Positions 18,101-24,996 of a DNA stretch of 64,000 nucleotides are shown one piece after another. Made by a program: the position numbers and the translations under genes. The DNA comes from Streptomyces sp. NBC_00224 (GTDB taxonomy: Bacteria; Actinomycetota; Actinomycetes; Streptomycetales; Streptomycetaceae). The stretch is from positions 7,515,001 through 7,579,000 of the forward strand of contig NZ_CP108106.1 of assembly GCF_041435195.1 (NCBI RefSeq). The letters are read 5' to 3'. The notes below the pieces were generated by a model. The model was not told the DNA's origin, did no database searches, and worked only from the letters and a program-made list of their open reading frames with translations. How positions within the stretch are numbered: position 1 is the stretch's first letter; the number at the start of each line of letters is the position of its first letter.

Positions 18101-18955
18101 ATGAAAAAGGATCAGATGCTCCCCGGGCGTCGCACGCTCCTGCGCGTCGGCGCCTGTCTGGGAGCCGCCGCCGCCCTGCGGATGCTGACGGCCGAGGACA
18201 CCGGCGCGCCGGAGGGCGGGGCCACGGGAGCGGCCGCCGGTCCCGCCGCGGGCCCGCAGGCCGCCGCGCCCCGGCTGAAGTCCACCGCGTACCGCCTCGA
18301 ACCGATGACCGCCGAGGCCCCGCCGCAGTACCGCACCGCGCTGCCGCCGGTGCGGCGCCGGCCGTTCCTGAGCATGCCCCAGCTCGGCCCCGACACCATG
18401 GTGCTGACCTTCGACGACGGCCCCGACCCGCGCTACACGCCGGAGATCCTGCGGACCCTTCGCGAGTACGACGTGCGGGCGATGTTCTTCGTCTGCGGCG
18501 AGATGGCCACCGACAACCGCGACCTGCTGCGCGAGATGCGTGACGACGGGCATGTGATCGGCAACCACTCCTGGAGCCACCCGCTGCTCATCAAGATGTC
18601 GCGGGACGCGGTACGCGACGAGATGACCCGCACCAGCGAGGTGGTCGAGGAGGTGCTCGGGGAGCGGCCGCAGTGGTTCCGCGCCCCCTACGGCGCCTGG
18701 AACCGCAACTCGTTCCAGATCGGCGCCGAACTCGGCATGGAGCCGATGGGCTGGACCCTCGACACCCTCGACTGGACGGCGCCCGGCACCGACACGATCG
18801 TGCGCCGGATCCGGGACGGTGCCGCGCCGGGCGTCGTGGTGCTCTCGCACGACGCCGGGGGCGACCGCTCGCAGAGCGTGGCGGCGCTGCGCACCTATCT
18901 GCCCCGGCTGCTCACCTCGGGCTACCACCTGCGCGTACCGCCCAAGCGGCGCTGA
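18101..18955 (+). CDS. Secreted polysaccharide deacetylase (NodB domain, CE4)
   Basis: A 284-residue protein. A twin-arginine-like signal (GRRTLLRVG, then an Ala-rich h-region) and a Pro/Ala linker precede the NodB domain (about 95-280). Catalytic motifs are TFDDGPD (catalytic base and metal Asp), HSWSHP (metal HxxxH), RAPYG and LSHDAGG. These metal-dependent enzymes remove acetyl groups from chitin, peptidoglycan or related glycans outside the cell. Start ATG 18101; ATG 18116, with AAGGA 6 nt upstream, is an equally good start and keeps the twin-arginine signal. Substrate undetermined. Confidence 0.88.
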   Translation: MKKDQMLPGRRTLLRVGACLGAAAALRMLTAEDTGAPEGGATGAAAGPAAGPQAAAPRLKSTAYRLEPMTAEAPPQYRTALPPVRRRPFLSMPQLGPDTMVLTFDDGPDPRYTPEILRTLREYDVRAMFFVCGEMATDNRDLLREMRDDGHVIGNHSWSHPLLIKMSRDAVRDEMTRTSEVVEEVLGERPQWFRAPYGAWNRNSFQIGAELGMEPMGWTLDTLDWTAPGTDTIVRRIRDGAAPGVVVLSHDAGGDRSQSVAALRTYLPRLLTSGYHLRVPPKRR

Positions 18956-18996
18956 GCAGGCGGGGGTTCAAAGACAGGCTCTGAGGCCGGGCCGGT

Positions 18997-19656
18997 TCAG
19001 CGGGTTCCCACCATGCGGGCGAAGACGACGACGTTGCCGTCGTAGCCCTTGGCGCGGGTGAAGCCGCCGCCGCAGGTGATCACCCGCAGCTCCGGGTGCC
19101 CGGTGTCGCCGTACACCCGGGCACCCGGGAAGTTGTTCTTGTCGTAGACCTCGACGCCGTACACCTCGAAGACGGCCACATGCCCGTCGTAGCGGGTCAC
19201 CTCGACGTGGTTGCCCTTCTTGAGCGAGCCCAGGCCGTAGAAGACGGCGGGGCCCCGCATGGTGTCGACGTGGCCGACCATGACGGCGGTGCCGTTCTGG
19301 CCGGGGGAGATCGCGTTCTGGTACCAGCCCGCCAGATTGGGGTCGTCCGGCGGCGGCGCCTGCACCCAGCCGTCCTGGTCGATGCCGACCTCGATGACCG
19401 GGGCGTCGACCTTGATCGCGCCGATCTTGATCCGGGAGGCCGGCGCGTACGCCAGCGGCTCGACCGGGGCGAGGGACGTGGCGGCGACGAACACCTCCGG
19501 CCTGCCCGTCAGCGCGGCGGCCGCCGCGGGCTGCGGGGGGCCCATCGTGACGTCGGCGCCGTTCCGCAGCAGAGCCAGACCGGTGAGCATCACCAGGGCG
19601 AGCGCCCCCCACGGCGACCGCCTCCGATGCTCCGAGCCGCCCTCTTCCTGCCCCAT
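18997..19656 (-). CDS. Class F sortase
   Basis: A 219-residue protein with one N-terminal membrane anchor (WGALALVMLTGLALL) and a sortase domain (about 75-219). Catalytic residues are visible: His in VGHVDT, Cys in VITCGG and the following Arg in FTRAKGYDG. Class F sortases are the actinobacterial group whose substrates are mostly unknown. Start ATG 19656 has GGAGGG just upstream. It diverges from a secreted protein with a C-terminal helix and Arg tail. A paralogue of that protein lies 1 kb away, so both are candidate partners even though neither has an LPxTG motif. Confidence 0.88.
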   Translation of the reverse strand: MGQEEGGSEHRRRSPWGALALVMLTGLALLRNGADVTMGPPQPAAAAALTGRPEVFVAATSLAPVEPLAYAPASRIKIGAIKVDAPVIEVGIDQDGWVQAPPPDDPNLAGWYQNAISPGQNGTAVMVGHVDTMRGPAVFYGLGSLKKGNHVEVTRYDGHVAVFEVYGVEVYDKNNFPGARVYGDTGHPELRVITCGGGFTRAKGYDGNVVVFARMVGTR

Positions 19657-20010
19657 CTCGCTCCCTCCAAAGCCCTCCGTGCCACCTGTAGGCACGGTAA
19701 GGGCGTGATCGCACTCCGGCGATCAGGGAGGTGCGAACGGGTGGTGACGGGGGTGACGGCTCCCTCGGGGCGGCACCAGGGGGGCGGCACCCGCGTGACC
19801 CATCCGTGTCATGGTCCGATAAAAGTTCTGACGGTCTGTGACCTGCAGGTCCGTCAGATCGGCGGACCGTCCACCGGCGTGTCGGCTCACCAGGGTGGAC
19901 CAGCGCGACATGCGAGGTGAAGAGCGTCCGGTGAGGGTTCGTCATGGGAGGCGTACTCGTCGAATTTCCCGGAGCACGGCTTTGGGGCGCCCTCCCTCGG
20001 AGGTTCAACC
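19657..20010. other. 354-bp divergent intergenic region of the sortase cluster
   Basis: No coding sequence is supported. It contains the promoters of the sortase and of the secreted-protein gene, with the nested dyad described at 19828-19857. A secondary ORF on the plus strand lacks the codon bias of real genes. Confidence 0.5.
19828..19857. promoter_or_regulatory. Nested dyad CTGACGG...CCGTCAG
   Basis: CTGACGG (19828-19834) and CCGTCAG (19851-19857) flank the 12-bp palindrome GACCTGCAGGTC (19840-19851). It lies about 155 bp upstream of the secreted-protein start. A compact version, TTGACGGACCGTCAG, precedes another secreted-protein gene at 32492-32506. Probable regulator site. Confidence 0.45.
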
Positions 20011-20490
20011 ATGCGTGCTGCACGCGCTCTCCCGGTGGCCGTGGCCGCCTTCGCGGCGGTGGGGCTCTCGGCCCCGCTCGCCTCCGCCAACTTCGGCCCG
20101 AGCAACGTCACCGTCAACCCGAGCGCGGTCCACCCGGGCTCCACGCTGACGATCACGGCCAACGGCTGCGGCCACGGCGGCATCGTGACGTCGAACGCCT
20201 TCTCCCCGACGTCCCTCTCGGGCGGGGACACCGGATTCGCGACCGCCAGGATCCACGACCACATCACCCCCGGGTCGTACAACCTGTCGGTCCGCTGCAA
20301 CGACAACCCCAGAACGGAGACGCGCAGCTTCACCGTGCTCTCCGGCCGCGGCGCGATGGGCGGGCTCGGCGGCTCCGCCGGTCCGACCCAGACCGAGATG
20401 GCCGTCGGCGGGTCCCTGGTGGCGCTGGCCGCCATCGGCGGTGCCGTGTTCGTGGCACGGCGCCGCCGCACGACCGGCGGGCGGGTCTGA
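20011..20490 (+). CDS. Secreted membrane-anchored protein of the sortase locus
   Basis: A 159-residue protein. Sec signal peptide (MRAARALPVAVAAFAAVGLS, cleavage near ASA-NF), then one Ig-like domain with two Cys (NGCGHGG and VRCNDN, likely a disulfide), a Gly-rich linker and a C-terminal helix (VGGSLVALAAIGGAVFVA) closed by RRRR. That end looks like a cell-wall sorting tail without LPxTG. It is related to the protein at 20621-21163 (same V.P...PG.T pattern, Gly-rich linker and Arg tail). The gene ends at a 54-bp perfect palindrome acting as terminator. Role in the envelope is inferred. Confidence 0.78.
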   Translation: MRAARALPVAVAAFAAVGLSAPLASANFGPSNVTVNPSAVHPGSTLTITANGCGHGGIVTSNAFSPTSLSGGDTGFATARIHDHITPGSYNLSVRCNDNPRTETRSFTVLSGRGAMGGLGGSAGPTQTEMAVGGSLVALAAIGGAVFVARRRRTTGGRV

Positions 20491-20514
20491 CCGGCCGAAC
20501 CTCCCGGACAGAGC

Positions 20515-20568
20515 CGAACCGCCCGCCGCCCCGAGTCCTGGCCAGGACTCGGGGCGGCGGGCGGTTCG
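20515..20568. terminator. 54-bp perfect palindrome, bidirectional terminator
   Basis: Arms 20515-20541 and 20542-20568 are exact reverse complements with no unpaired centre, giving a stem of up to 25 bp with a 4-nt loop. It lies between two converging secreted-protein genes. Unusually long and perfect for this genome. Confidence 0.8.
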
Positions 20569-20596
20569 CGGCTGTTCTCTGCCGGGGAGGCCCTGG

Positions 20597-20631
20597 TTGT
20601 CAGTTGTCAGTTGTCAGTTGTCAGCTGTCAC
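20597..20631. repeat. Heptamer tandem repeat TTGTCAG x4
   Basis: Four exact TTGTCAG units (20597-20624) and a degenerate fifth (CTGTCAC) cross the stop codon of the minus-strand gene. Copy number may vary by slippage, which would alter only the last codons and the 3' UTR. Confidence 0.7.
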
Positions 20632-21163
20632 GGCGGCGCAGATAGAACATGAGGCCGCCGCCGGCCGCGGCGACGAGTGCGAGGCCGATCGCGATCTCGC
20701 CCTTGTCGATGCCCTCCGAGGTGCCGCCGATGCCGCCCCGCACACCGCGCGAGGGCGCGGTGGTGGTGCTGATGGTGGGCCTGATGGTGGGCCGGAGCGT
20801 CTGGATACCGCCGGTGATCGTGAGATCGGTGGTGCCCCGCTCGCCGCCGCACATGAACGTCACGGTGTAGGTGGCACCGCGCTTGGCGTTGAAGTCGACC
20901 TGGGCGGTCGTGGAGCTGTTCGGCGAGATGGTCACCGTGTTGAAGACGCCGGAGGAGGCGGTGGCGGTGGAGGGGCACCCGGTGACGTTCAGCGTGACCG
21001 TACCGCCGGGGGCGATGGTGGAGGGGGTCACGCTGAACCCGAACGACGTGATGTTGCTGCCGTGCGCGCCGCCGCCATCGGCGGCCAGCGCTGCCGCGGG
21101 GGCGGCGACGGAGAGAGCCGCGGCGCCGAGCAATGTGGCGGATGCGATGCGTATCGCGCCCAT
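20621..21163 (-). CDS. Secreted membrane-anchored protein, paralogue of the preceding one
   Basis: A 180-residue protein. Signal peptide MGAIRIASATLLGAAALSVA, Ig-like domain with a Cys pair (TGCPST and FMCGGE), a Thr/Pro/Arg-rich stalk, a Gly-rich linker (GGIGGTSEG), a C-terminal helix and an RRRDS end. Overall plan and linker resemble the 159-residue protein converging on it. Start ATG 21163 has GGAGG 7 nt upstream. Its 3' end carries a tandem heptamer repeat. No LPxTG motif is present; if the neighbouring class F sortase acts on it, the recognition signal must be different. Function unknown. Confidence 0.75.
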   Translation of the reverse strand: MGAIRIASATLLGAAALSVAAPAAALAADGGGAHGSNITSFGFSVTPSTIAPGGTVTLNVTGCPSTATASSGVFNTVTISPNSSTTAQVDFNAKRGATYTVTFMCGGERGTTDLTITGGIQTLRPTIRPTISTTTAPSRGVRGGIGGTSEGIDKGEIAIGLALVAAAGGGLMFYLRRRDS

Positions 21164-21342
21164 GGTCAATCCTCCGGGTCCCCGAGGAGCACTGCGGAAC
21201 CGTTTTCCACAAAAAGCGGGAAATGCACCTCGATGCCCGACACGCTAAGAGCGGGCGGCGCCGGTCGCGATCGCTGTCCGGCGAATGGGGCATTCCCTTC
21301 CCCCACCCGGCGGACCTGTCGGGGTGTCACCGGGGATTTCGG

Positions 21343-22107
21343 TCAGGTGAACAGATCGGGAAAGAGGTCGCGGAACGGCGCCGAGGTGGCCGACAGGCCC
21401 CGGCCGAAGGGGGCGTCGAAGTCCCAGATCAGGAAGAGCAGGAAGGCGATGAGCACGCTGAACAGCCCGGCGAGCAGCAGTTCGCGCCCGGTGCGGCGGA
21501 TCTGGAGCGTGAAGATCAGGCCAACGGTCACCACGGCCCCGGTGATCAGCCCGAACCAGACGACCCCCGGCATCGTGGCCCCGGCCCCGGCACCGCGCGT
21601 GCTGCGGGCGTCGTCGACGGCCGCCACCTGGTCGACCAGCGGCTGGTACGCCTGGCCCTCGTGGTCGGTCTTGGGCTCGTAGTCCGTGACGTCCTTGCGC
21701 AGCTGGGAGAGCAGGACCGACCCCTTGTCGCCGAGCTCGCCCGAGACCTCCATGTGGTGCCACTCGGAGCGGACGACGTAGGTGACGTACGAGTCGACGT
21801 CCGCGCGGATGCGCTCGCGGACCGGGCCCGGGTAGACCTGGACGCGCTCGCTGACCTCGTGGAGCGCCTGCGCCTCCTGGCGGACGGTCTCCGAGGCCGC
21901 GCCCCGGGCCTCCCAGACGCCCGCGATGGCGAGGCCGAGGACGATCGCGTAGATCACTCCCATCATCATCGTCATGTACTCCATGACGTCCGGGGTCTGG
22001 GAGGGGTCGTCGTCCTCGCCGATACGGCGGTGGTTGACGATGACGATGGTCAGCACGACGACGCACGCGGCGGCCATCGCGATGGAGAGGACGATCCAGT
22101 CCTTCAA
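21343..22107 (-). CDS. DUF4239-like membrane protein
   Basis: A 254-residue protein with two N-terminal helices (IVLSIAMAAACVVVLTIVI; MMMGVIYAIVLGLAIAGVW), a central soluble segment of about 110 residues and two C-terminal helices (GVVWFGLITGAVVTVGLIFT; LAGLFSVLIAFLLFLIW). This matches the DUF4239/bestrophin-like layout, widespread in actinomycetes and of unknown role, possibly an ion channel. Translation begins at a TTG (22107) with GGAGG 7 nt upstream, a rare start codon. The proline-rich protein gene lies 73 bp downstream on the same strand, so co-transcription is likely. Confidence 0.75.
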   Translation of the reverse strand: MKDWIVLSIAMAAACVVVLTIVIVNHRRIGEDDDPSQTPDVMEYMTMMMGVIYAIVLGLAIAGVWEARGAASETVRQEAQALHEVSERVQVYPGPVRERIRADVDSYVTYVVRSEWHHMEVSGELGDKGSVLLSQLRKDVTDYEPKTDHEGQAYQPLVDQVAAVDDARSTRGAGAGATMPGVVWFGLITGAVVTVGLIFTLQIRRTGRELLLAGLFSVLIAFLLFLIWDFDAPFGRGLSATSAPFRDLFPDLFT

Positions 22108-22180
22108 GGGGGAACCTCCGACGAGGGTGGAGCGGGAACGGCGCCGCGCGGCGCGGACGGGGCGCGCCGGGGGGCGACGG

Positions 22181-22753
22181 CTAGTTCGAGCGGGGGCGGA
22201 GCACCACGACGGCGACCACCGCGGGCACCGTGATCAGCAGGGTGAGCGTCACCGTCGAGAGCCCCGGCTCGGGCTTCTTCCTCGGCGGCCTGCGGTACGC
22301 GGGCAGCGCGACGGGCCGCAGCCGCGGCGGCGGGGTGGCCGAGGGGCTCGGCGGCACGGGCGCGGGCGGCGGGGGCGCGGGGTTCGCCGGTACGGGTACC
22401 GCGGGCCGCACCGGTCTGGGCTTCGGAGGCTGCGGTTCGGGCGGGGCCGGCGGCGGGGGAGGGACCGGCTTCGGCGGGGCCGGCGGGTGCGCCGGCGGGG
22501 GTTTCGGCACCGGTGGCTTCGGTTCGGGCGGCTTCGGTGGAGGCGGTTTCGGCGTGGGCGGCGGGGGCGACGGCGTGCAGATGCCGCCCCCGGCGACCGC
22601 CACCGCCCAGTCGTCCCCGGCGCCGCCCGAGACCGAGGCGTACGCACAGGCGTCCGCGCGCGCGTACGGCGCGGGGCCGGTCAGCAGCAGGGCCAGGGCG
22701 GCGGCCGAAAGCAGCCGTTGCGCCAAGTGGGGTACGTGCACGCCCAGGATCAT
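22181..22753 (-). CDS. Proline-rich secreted/membrane-anchored protein
   Basis: A 190-residue protein. Signal-like helix (LLSAAALALLLTGPAPYARA), a short Cys-containing segment (DACAYAS...GGGICTP), about 90 residues of Pro/Lys-rich repeats of the PKPP/PPAP type, and a C-terminal helix (STVTLTLLITVPAVVAVVVL) ending in RPRSN. The proline stretch would form a rigid wall-spanning rod between membrane and surface. The start at ATG 22753 is the nearest to the signal peptide; the frame is open upstream. No enzyme domain. It follows the DUF4239 gene. Confidence 0.65.
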   Translation of the reverse strand: MILGVHVPHLAQRLLSAAALALLLTGPAPYARADACAYASVSGGAGDDWAVAVAGGGICTPSPPPPTPKPPPPKPPEPKPPVPKPPPAHPPAPPKPVPPPPPAPPEPQPPKPRPVRPAVPVPANPAPPPPAPVPPSPSATPPPRLRPVALPAYRRPPRKKPEPGLSTVTLTLLITVPAVVAVVVLRPRSN

Positions 22754-22969
22754 CCGGCCCGGCGGGCCGCTCGGCCATGAGACCGGCGCGGATTCGCCTG
22801 ATGGGGGGAGGTTGGCCGGGTTTGCGTTTGGAACCGCCGGGGGCGGTTCGGCGGGGGCGGGAAAATTCTTTCGCAGGCTTTTGAACGCTCCGGGGGCCGC
22901 CACGCGTACCTAGGGCCATGAAAGGCGCACCCAGGCGCAACAACAAACAGAGAACCAACTGGAGTTGAC

Positions 22970-23959
22970 ATGGCAACCTGGCGCAACGCCTCGCTCGCGG
23001 TGACGGCGGCGGCAGTACTGGCACTCACGGCGACGGCGTGCGGCCAGGACAAGGGAAGTGCCTCTCCCAAGGGCCAGTCGGTCGGCAACGCCGCCCAGGC
23101 CGCGGGGAGCGGAAACGGCTACGGATACGGCGACGCGGGCTACGGCTCGGGGTCCGGCACCGCCAATCAGGCGGCCGCCAAGGCGGCCGGACAGCTCACG
23201 GTGTGGGACAGCAAGGAACTGGGCAAGGTGGTCACCGACAGCGCCGGAATGACCCTCTACCGCTTCGACAAGGACACCGCCAGTCCGCCCAAGTCGAATT
23301 GCGACGGCGACTGCGCGAAGCTGTGGCCGGCCGTGCCCGCGGGCAGCGTCACAGCGGCTCCCGGCACCGACGCGAGCCTCATCGGCGAGGTGGCGCGTAC
23401 CGACGGCAGCAAGCAGCTGACGATCGCCGGCTGGCCGATGTACCGGTACACCAAGGACACCAAGGCCGGTGACGCGAACGGGCAGGGCGTGGGCGGCACC
23501 TGGCACGCCTCGGCCCCCGACGGCAAGAAGGCGGCGCCCTCCGCGGACAGCGCCGGGGCCGGGGCGGAAGCGGGGGCGGAGGCGGAGACGCCGAGCCTGC
23601 CGGGTCTGTCGGTCCGTAACGACGCCAAGCTCGGCAAGATCATCGTCGATTCCCGCGGGATGACCGTCTACCGGTTCAAGAAGGACTCCGCCTGGCCCAT
23701 GAAGTCGGCCTGCACCGGGGACTGCCTCAAGAAGTGGCCGGTGGTCGCGCCGGTCGAGAAGAAGGACACCGAGGGCATCATCCAGAAGGGCTTCGTCACC
23801 TTCAACCGGCCCGACGGCATCAAGCAGCAGTCCATCAACTGCTGGCCGATCTACACCTACGCCGGCGACAGCAAGCCCGGTGACACCAACGGCCAGGGCG
23901 TGGGCGGCACCTGGTGGGCAGTCTCGCCCGAGGGAAAGCTGATCGCCACCACCAAGTAG
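22970..23959 (+). CDS. SCO0930-family repeat lipoprotein
   Basis: A 329-residue exported lipoprotein (signal MATWRNASLAVTAAAVLALT, lipobox ATAC). Two long similar halves follow, each with the Lipoprotein_15 pattern: GK(V/I)(V/I)DS.GMT(L/V)YRF.KD, C.GDC...WP, then GWP(M)YRYTKD or CWPIYTYAGD and GD.NGQGVGGTW. Each half has a Cys pair. Such secreted repeats are common in actinomycetes, with no proven function; some are proposed to bind redox cofactors or electron carriers. Ribosome site GGAG before ATG 22970. It lies upstream of the methyltransferase/rmdA pair, the same neighbourhood as SCO0930 as I recall. Confidence 0.8.
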   Translation: MATWRNASLAVTAAAVLALTATACGQDKGSASPKGQSVGNAAQAAGSGNGYGYGDAGYGSGSGTANQAAAKAAGQLTVWDSKELGKVVTDSAGMTLYRFDKDTASPPKSNCDGDCAKLWPAVPAGSVTAAPGTDASLIGEVARTDGSKQLTIAGWPMYRYTKDTKAGDANGQGVGGTWHASAPDGKKAAPSADSAGAGAEAGAEAETPSLPGLSVRNDAKLGKIIVDSRGMTVYRFKKDSAWPMKSACTGDCLKKWPVVAPVEKKDTEGIIQKGFVTFNRPDGIKQQSINCWPIYTYAGDSKPGDTNGQGVGGTWWAVSPEGKLIATTK

Positions 23960-24183
23960 CCCCGCAAGGCCCCCCAAGGCCGTCGGCCCGTCACCGTGTC
24001 CCCCGCGCGGTGGCGGGCTCGACGTACGTTCCGGGGGATGTGACCGAACTTGTGTGTGACCAATAACGGATCGGCATTTTCCGTTTTTACTCGCCCTCCT
24101 GCCTGACGATCAGTAGCCTCAGCTCGAACACTGACCATGCACATGGCCACCACACCCCCCGCGGCGAGCTGTTGGAGACATAG

Positions 24184-24996
24184 ATGGAGCGTCCTGCCTG
24201 GGCCCCTACGGGCATCGACATCTCGGTGCCGAGTGTGTCCCGCATCTACGACTACTACCTGGGCGGCTCGCACAATTTCGAGGTCGACCGGGAAGCCGCG
24301 CGCAAGGCCATGGAGTTCATCCCCGGACTGCCGAAGGTGATGCAGGCGAACCGGGCGTTCATGCGGCGGGCGGTCCGGTTCGCCCTGGATGAGGGAATCA
24401 CGCAGTTCCTGGACATCGGCTCGGGCATCCCGACGTTCGGCAACGTCCACGAGGTCGCCCAGATCGCCGCCCCCGAGGCGCGGGTCGTCTACGTCGACCA
24501 CGACCCGGTCGCCGTCGCGCACAGCAGGGCCGTCCTGGACGGCAACGAGCGGGCGGGCGTGCTCGCCGCCGATCTGCGCAAGCCGCAGGACATCCTCACC
24601 AGCCCCGAGGTCGGCCGGCTGCTCGACCTGGACCAGCCGGTCGCCCTGCTCCTGGTGGCGGTCCTGCACTTCGTCGAGGACGCGGACGACCCGCGCACCG
24701 CGGTCGCCCAGCTGCGCGACGCGCTCGCCCCCGGCAGCCTGCTGATCCTCACCCATGCCGCGTACGAGGGCATCCCGCTCAGCGAGGACCGGGCAGGCGG
24801 CGCGGTGGGCGTCTACCGCAACATCCGCAACCCGCTGGTCATGCGGACGAGCGACGAGATCGCCACGTTCTTCGACGGGTTCGAGATGGTCGCGCCCGGT
24901 CTGGTGCAGATGCCGATGTGGCGCCCGGAGTCCTCGCCGGAGCAGGAAGACCCCTATGCCTTCTCGGGGTTCGCCGGCGTGGGACGTATAGCGTGA
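24184..24996 (+). CDS. SAM-dependent methyltransferase (DUF574/PF04672 type)
   Basis: A 270-residue cytosolic protein with the actinobacterial S-adenosyl methyltransferase pattern: SRIYDYYLGGSHNFEVDR near the N-terminus, FLDIGSGIPTFGNVHEVAQ (SAM glycine loop), VVYVDHDPVAV (acidic loop) and the C-terminal MPMWRP. The family is large in Streptomyces and almost always without known substrate. Its stop codon overlaps the GTG start of the GGDEF/EAL gene (GTGA), so the two are translationally coupled and presumably work together. The 224-bp upstream region holds CTGACGATCAG at 24103-24113, a possible regulator site. Confidence 0.85.
   Translation: MERPAWAPTGIDISVPSVSRIYDYYLGGSHNFEVDREAARKAMEFIPGLPKVMQANRAFMRRAVRFALDEGITQFLDIGSGIPTFGNVHEVAQIAAPEARVVYVDHDPVAVAHSRAVLDGNERAGVLAADLRKPQDILTSPEVGRLLDLDQPVALLLVAVLHFVEDADDPRTAVAQLRDALAPGSLLILTHAAYEGIPLSEDRAGGAVGVYRNIRNPLVMRTSDEIATFFDGFEMVAPGLVQMPMWRPESSPEQEDPYAFSGFAGVGRIA

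Noticed and set aside
20597..20631. CRISPR-like array
   Set aside because: The units are 7 bp and directly abutting, with no spacers; it is a simple tandem repeat.
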